A stretch of 64,000 nt of DNA. Origin: Solea solea (Eukaryota; Chordata; Actinopteri; Pleuronectiformes; Soleidae). This document shows positions 59,698 through 64,000 of the stretch, one piece after another. The notes below the pieces were generated by a model. That model did no database searches. It worked only from the letters and a program-made list of their open reading frames with translations, and was not told the origin of the DNA. The first letter of the stretch is position 1. The number at the start of each line of letters is the position of its first letter. Made by a program: the position numbers and the translations under genes. The DNA lies in contig NC_081137.1 in the NCBI RefSeq assembly GCF_958295425.1, positions 12,129,254 through 12,193,253 on the forward strand, written 5' to 3'.

Positions 59698-60027
59698 TTA
59701 AAACTGTAGTATAGTGTAACTTTAACAACTTGAACGTCCATTAGATGTCCGATGTGTTCACATAATGCCGAGTAAACCTATCAGCACCATTTAGATCTGG
59801 TGTCACCTACGCTGCACACAGGAAGTGATTAGTTTTAACAGCAACGTTGCCTCATATGGGTCTCAAAACATCCGGTCACTCAGCTGTTTGATGCCCCGCC
59901 CACCCCTGCACTGCTGCTGTATACAGACAAATGCTCCCTCAGTCAGGTCTGATAATAATGTTACTTTTCACAGGCAGAATAATGTACAACAAAAATCACC
60001 AAAAAAGTTACACACTGTAGCTTTGAG
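59698..60027. mobile_element. Possible MITE, about 330 bp
   Basis: Left AAACTGTAGTATAGTGTAAC, right GTTACACACTGTAGCTTTGA: the ends are imperfect inverted repeats of a GTGTAACTTT/CTGTAG type that recurs in fish MITEs. A GC-richer segment (GCCCCGCCCACCCCTGC) lies at the centre. The target duplication is not clear. Confidence 0.45.
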
Positions 60028-60619
60028 TTTTGGTGGTGGACTATTCAAATTGACTAGTATGCTTTAGTAGATCGTAACGTATTTTTCATGATAATAGGTT
60101 TGACAGATTTGACACCAAATAATAGGTATATATGCAGAATAACTTTGACTTTGTTGGGCAGAATGAGCTCTACCGACCAAATTTGGAGAATAATGAGGCA
60201 CAACAGAGAGGGTAATTAAGAATTTAGGTGATGTTGTTACTGGAAAACTGTCAGCAATGGCAAATGGAATTGCAGTCATAAACACAAAGCTCCTTCAGCT
60301 GCGCTACACTCTTTCCACATCTGTGAATGAATGTTTTAATCGTGTATAGTGAGGGTTTGCGTTACAGATTTAGCTCAGTTTCTTCAGACAACACCAAACC
60401 ACACACACACATGATCAGACCTACCGCTGGTTATGGTGAAAATGGAGCGACCGCATGGTTCACCTGCTCCCATGTGAACGTGCTAGTATTGCATTAGAAA
60501 GAGCAAGAGTGAAACAATCACAGTGGCGCAAAAATTAGATCTGGTTTCCAGTGAAATTTTTCACAAATTTAAAACTCATGCACATATGTTTCCATTCACT
60601 GCTGTTAATCAATGTTTTG
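60028..60619. other. No feature seen
   Basis: Unique-looking sequence with a short CA run at 60404-60410. Confidence 0.45.
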
Positions 60620-60765
60620 ATCTTGGAAGCACCACAAGGCAAACACCTTTACAATATTAGAGAGAGTAACCCAACAATTCACACAATGAGCAAACACTAG
60701 GCATAAGTCTAAAGAAAAATCTCTGATCTCTCTATGAATCTCTCCATCTGCCTCGACCAGTTGAT
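60620..60765 (-). repeat. High-copy repeat family R, diverged, reverse orientation
   Basis: On the minus strand: CATCTGCCTCGACCAGTTG appears as its complement, followed by GCCTAGTGTTTGCTCATTG and TGTGAATTGTTGGGTT, the same order as at 1-78. The TTCCTGTTAAAAGG phrase is eroded to a short AGAGATTTTTC stretch. Confidence 0.65.
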
Positions 60766-61031
60766 GATGATGTCAGTTTTGTAAATTATTTTCCCATTTA
60801 GACGTCAACAGCTGACGAATCACAGCACACATGCGTGGGCAGCAGTTTGACTGGCGGCTAGTGTCGTTCAATTTGGTGCCTGTTTGCAGGTGACGTTGAA
60901 AAGTGATTAGGAACTGGTTCAAATTGCAAATCTTGAGGTTTCACAGTGAGAGTCTGTTTTGCAGCTGGGAGACTGTGTCAGGGCCGTTTTCAATTTGTCC
61001 ATCATTCACCGGATCTGTAAATGTCATTCTC
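60766..61031. other. No feature seen
   Basis: Spacer between two repeats. Confidence 0.5.
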
Positions 61032-61338
61032 ACCCACTCATTGTCCATCCCTCTATCCTCCACATGAGGGTCGTAAGGGGGCTGGAGCCAATCCCAGCCG
61101 ACAAAAGGGCGAAAGACCGTGGACAGGTCACCACATACAGAGAATAACAACCATTCACACACATTTAAATCTACACTCAACATAACATGTCCAATTAACC
61201 TCTGCATGTTTTTGGACTGTGGGAATTCATCCAGAGGACCCTCGTGCGAACTGGAAGAAAATGAATCCCTGGCCGAACCTGGATTCAAACTAGTGACCTT
61301 CTTGCGGTGGGGCAACAATGCTAGCCACTGCACACGCC
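61032..61338 (-). repeat. SINE-like repeat A, near full length
   Basis: The most complete copy. On the minus strand the head reads GTGCAGTGGCTAGCATTGTT (A-box-like) and AGTTTGAATCCAGG (B-box-like). It then passes through a CACAGTCCAAAAACATGCAG phrase, TTAATTGGACATG, TGTGTGAATGGTTGTTATTC, CGGCTGGGATTGGCTCCAGC and CCTCATGTGGAGGATAGAGG. The tRNA-derived head and the terminal simple repeat suggest a SINE. A 130-codon minus-strand frame and a 135-codon plus-strand frame cross it and are not genes. Confidence 0.9.
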
Positions 61339-62410
61339 ACGTGATTTGTCATCTGTTTCCTCTCTGCTCCTCAACATTAACATTTTATCCATGCACCAAC
61401 TTTTCCACAGCAACAAGCATAAACCCTGTAATGCAATATTTCAAGACTTTTTCATATTTTCTGTTTCCATTCAGGGTTTTTTTTTTGCAAATCAAAATGA
61501 TGGAAAATCCACCAAGTGTTTCATAGCAATTGGTTGTTATTTAGTGCCAATTTTCTTTATGTGAAAGCGTGGAATTCAAAACTTAAATGATGCAAACTGT
61601 TTAAGAGATGCTCACTTGGCATCGCCATCAGTAGCTAGATTTTCTTTCCGCCAGTAAAGTGCACTCTCTTCTACACATACATTGTTCAGTGAAATGTCCT
61701 GAGAGTGTCTCACTCGTGCTCGTCTCTGTCTCAGGGAGCTCTTGGCATACCTTTCCCAAACAAAACGTAAACACCTTCATCACTGCTGTGCTCCCACTAA
61801 TTAAAAGTCTTGTCTGTCTAATGAGAGTCGTGCCTGTCAGGTTCCACCACACACTCAATAAATCACCGTTCTTCAGGCCTGCTTTATTCCGCCGTACATA
61901 CAGAGAAGGTGAAAGATGTGCCGCATGCACCTCAGATTTGTCCCGCCGTCGTCTGTGTTCTCAGCATTCTGCATGAGAATTCATCGTCTCCTCACATCTG
62001 CCGAGTCATAACGTGAGTAATGTCTCGAGGCAGCTTGAGCTAAATCATCTCCTTTAGTGACAGTGTTTGCTGAGCATTATTTCTCCTGGATACAATGAGA
62101 CAACAGCAGTGATCAAATTATACCACCCCCATGTAAAGTACACTAGGTGAGATTAGTGTGAAAAAGTCTCAGTGATCAATGGTGAATCCAAATCAATACA
62201 GATGATACCCACCCTCCTCCTCCTCCTCCTCCTCCTCCTCTCTCAACAACATTTTTGAGCCAAACACAAATATATCAATTCTCAGATGGTTCAAGACGGC
62301 ACAGAAGTAAATGTTTTACAGTAAACTGAGCCACCAAACAAACAGACATCCATTTACATTCCACTGAAACAGTGCTATGATGAAACTACAGTCATTTAAC
62401 TTGTCACTTA
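61339..62410. other. No gene seen; candidate regulatory stretch 61640-61980
   Basis: 61640-61980 is repeat-free and carries CCCACTAATTAAAAGTC, TGTCTAATGAGAG and TTATTCCGCCGTACATAC. Two overlapping frames on opposite strands (100 and 105 codons) have no domain. Texture suggests a conserved non-coding block. Just before the MITE is a (CTC)n run. Confidence 0.35.
62212..62240. repeat. (CTC)9 microsatellite
   Basis: Pure CTC/TCC run of about 29 bases. Confidence 0.95.
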
Positions 62411-62807
62411 AGGCCCTGGTGTACACAGACCCAATGCGCACCATGCAAATTACGCAAATTGCATCATCGACGCACAGGCTGCAGGTGCAGCCCAGATTTT
62501 TGCTTTGGGTGCGCGTGGACAGCGCATGACCAAACTGAACTTCCGCCCCACCTGTAGGTCATCTGAGCCTCGACCTGTGACCCTCGAACTGGCTGACACC
62601 CCGACTCCCCTGCCTGATGGACCTTTCAGCTGTGAGCCTCTCGAACCAGACGTGTACGAGGGAGCTCTTATGTAGTCTCTTCTTATGCGTCCTATACCCT
62701 GCATCCAGACTTGTATCGCCACCCGATGGTGAAGTGAGATACTACAGGACTCTGACCCGTGAGTACACCAAGGTCCGCGATATGTGCCGCACACTGCACC
62801 AGGGCCT
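62411..62807. mobile_element. PIF/Harbinger-like MITE, 397 bp, TTA target duplication
   Basis: Left end AGGCCCTGGTGTACAC, right end ACTGCACCAGGGCCT: a perfect 11-bp inverted core (AGGCCCTGGTG). TTA lies directly outside both ends (62408-62410 and 62808-62810), the 3-bp target duplication typical of PIF/Harbinger. The interior is GC-rich and includes a partly self-complementary segment (GCACCATGCAAATTACGCAA). The 146-codon minus-strand frame here (62450-62890) is serine/arginine/glycine-rich, reads out past the right end, and is not a transposase. Confidence 0.88.
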
Positions 62808-62810
62808 TTA

Positions 62811-64000
62811 AACTGTGGCACATACTGTTTGTCCCCCAGGTGTGTGTGTATCAGTGGCCCAGCCTGGTAAATTTTGATTACGATATGCAATAACGTTCAA
62901 TACTGTGATGATCATATGACTTGCAATAAATCCTTAAAGCTGCAGTGACTGTTGGCTGGTGTTTGTAAACAGAAAAAAAACATCATTATTTTGATGCTGC
63001 GTCCTTCAAATGAAAAGAGACACTATCAACCAAAACTAAAATAAACCAACAATTAAACAAAAACAATTATCTGTTCTCTTTGTTGCACTCAAAATTTGAC
63101 ACATCAATTTCCTCTTCCTATGACATATCAGTCATATTATACTATATATTATACTTTTTACCATAGTATAAAATGACCTTTTAGATGTAATAGATCCTAG
63201 CAGATTTTTTTTTTCCTCAACCTTTAAGTACTGTAAGCTTCTCAAGATGATATTTGATTATACATTCTGAACCTGTGGTCAAAGGAGACACAACAAAGAT
63301 TCACAGACCAAACTCTATCCTTTATTTCAAAGAGAGCAGTTATTTTGACGCATATTTACTATGAATTTGGGGAAGATATGCTGTTAAGTGTTGACAGTCT
63401 TCATCAGATATATTATAAAAAAAAATATTTATGATAATGATATAGGATGAATGCACATTTTAAGGATTTCTGTCCACATTTTGCAGATTTCCTCTTGTCA
63501 GTTTTGTCAGCAACCATGTTTTTTTGTGTCACGTCCAGCATTATCATTATGGTTATTTTCTTGCCATTATACTGCATAAAGGAGAGAACCATTCTTTGCA
63601 GAAATAATTTAGTGTGGAGAATATTTCTAGTGTGAACAGTGGAGGCGGTTGTATGTATTTTTTAGACTTGGCAGAGTAAAACTTGCAAAGATGCAGTACA
63701 TCACTCCGCATTAAGATTCATGGCTGGATAAAGTTATGAGACACAGTACTGCAAACAGTATACGAAATATAAAAACTGACCAGTGAGGAAAGATAAGCAT
63801 TTCCTCTTATTTATTTATAGAGCTATTTTTGCAAAACTCTCCATATGTTTCTCTGCTCTGCTTCCCTGAAATATGAGCATGCCTTAGTTTTGCCTTTGTT
63901 TTATTTAACATGTCGTGCAGTCGTCACTTTTACTGTTTTAATTAATTGAGCTATGCACTAATCTGTTAACTGGTATATGATTTTATGAAAATTCATGCAA
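62811..64000. other. No feature seen
   Basis: AT-rich to the window edge. A tract of TATTATACTATATATTATAC lies near 63136 and a T-run at 63206-63214. No exon or repeat recognised. Confidence 0.45.

Noticed and set aside
60941..61526. 130- and 135-codon frames on opposite strands
   Set aside because: Both cover the near full-length SINE-like repeat A copy; they are repeat by-products.
62450..62890. 146-codon minus-strand frame, possible gene
   Set aside because: Almost entirely inside the PIF/Harbinger-like MITE and runs past its edge; Ser/Gly/Arg-rich without a transposase motif.
1..64000. CRISPR array, operon or bacterial-type gene cluster
   Set aside because: No evenly spaced identical repeats with unique spacers and no dense coding; the window is clearly eukaryotic and non-coding.

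Overview
This 64 kb window looks like non-coding teleost DNA (intergenic or deep intronic). The evidence is AT-rich sequence with long A, T and AT tracts, no long open reading frame with a recognisable host domain, no compact gene arrangement, and a repeat set typical of bony fish: tRNA-headed short interspersed repeats ending in ATGGATGGA-type tails, Tc1 and hAT DNA transposons, PIF/Harbinger-like MITEs, RTE-type and L2/CR1/Rex1-type LINE fragments, and a solo LTR. I cannot name the species; a percomorph-type fish is an inference from repeat style only. I found no confident host protein-coding gene, tRNA, rRNA or CRISPR array. Most short open frames are chance, low-complexity or lie inside repeats.

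Layout. 1-12 kb: a truncated high-copy repeat tail at the window edge, fragments of three tRNA-headed repeat families, an odd GC-rich repeat island near 5.2-5.5 kb, an AT microsatellite, and a 35-bp tandem array near 11.0 kb ending in an hAT-like terminus. 12.4-12.9 kb: repeat A split by a 260-bp MITE with a visible TAT target duplication. 13-15.3 kb: mostly repeat-free, with stretches resembling conserved regulatory DNA. 15.7-17.5 kb: an hAT transposon with matching ends and a decayed minus-strand transposase. 17.9-18.4 kb: an RTE LINE 3' end. 20-21.7 kb: repeat B copies around a 343-bp solo LTR flanked by GTTGG. 24-26.6 kb: LINE-tail and hAT remnants, then two regulatory-like stretches. 26.7-28.9 kb: repeat A, an inverted RTE 3' end and a decayed Tc1 element.

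29-42 kb: largely featureless AT-rich DNA with a (TTA)n/(TAA)n palindrome, an AT/ATAC microsatellite and repeat remnants. 42.1-42.9 kb: an 800-bp hAT-type non-autonomous element with an 8-bp target duplication. 43.5-46 kb: the same high-copy repeat as the window edge, inverted, and a 318-bp MITE. 46-53 kb: little structure, with microsatellites and a 22-bp perfect palindrome. 53.4-54.9 kb: a 5'-truncated L2/CR1/Rex1-like LINE whose reverse transcriptase catalytic motif is mutated and which has lost about 50 residues. 55.2-55.4 kb: a weak candidate exon. 55.8-64 kb: two repeat A copies, a possible MITE, the fourth high-copy repeat, and a 397-bp PIF/Harbinger-like MITE with TTA target duplications.

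There is no sign of genes working together. The window is best read as a record of transposon insertion and decay. I did not find a new biological system; the items best worth checking are the well-bounded MITEs, the repeat-free blocks and the candidate exon.
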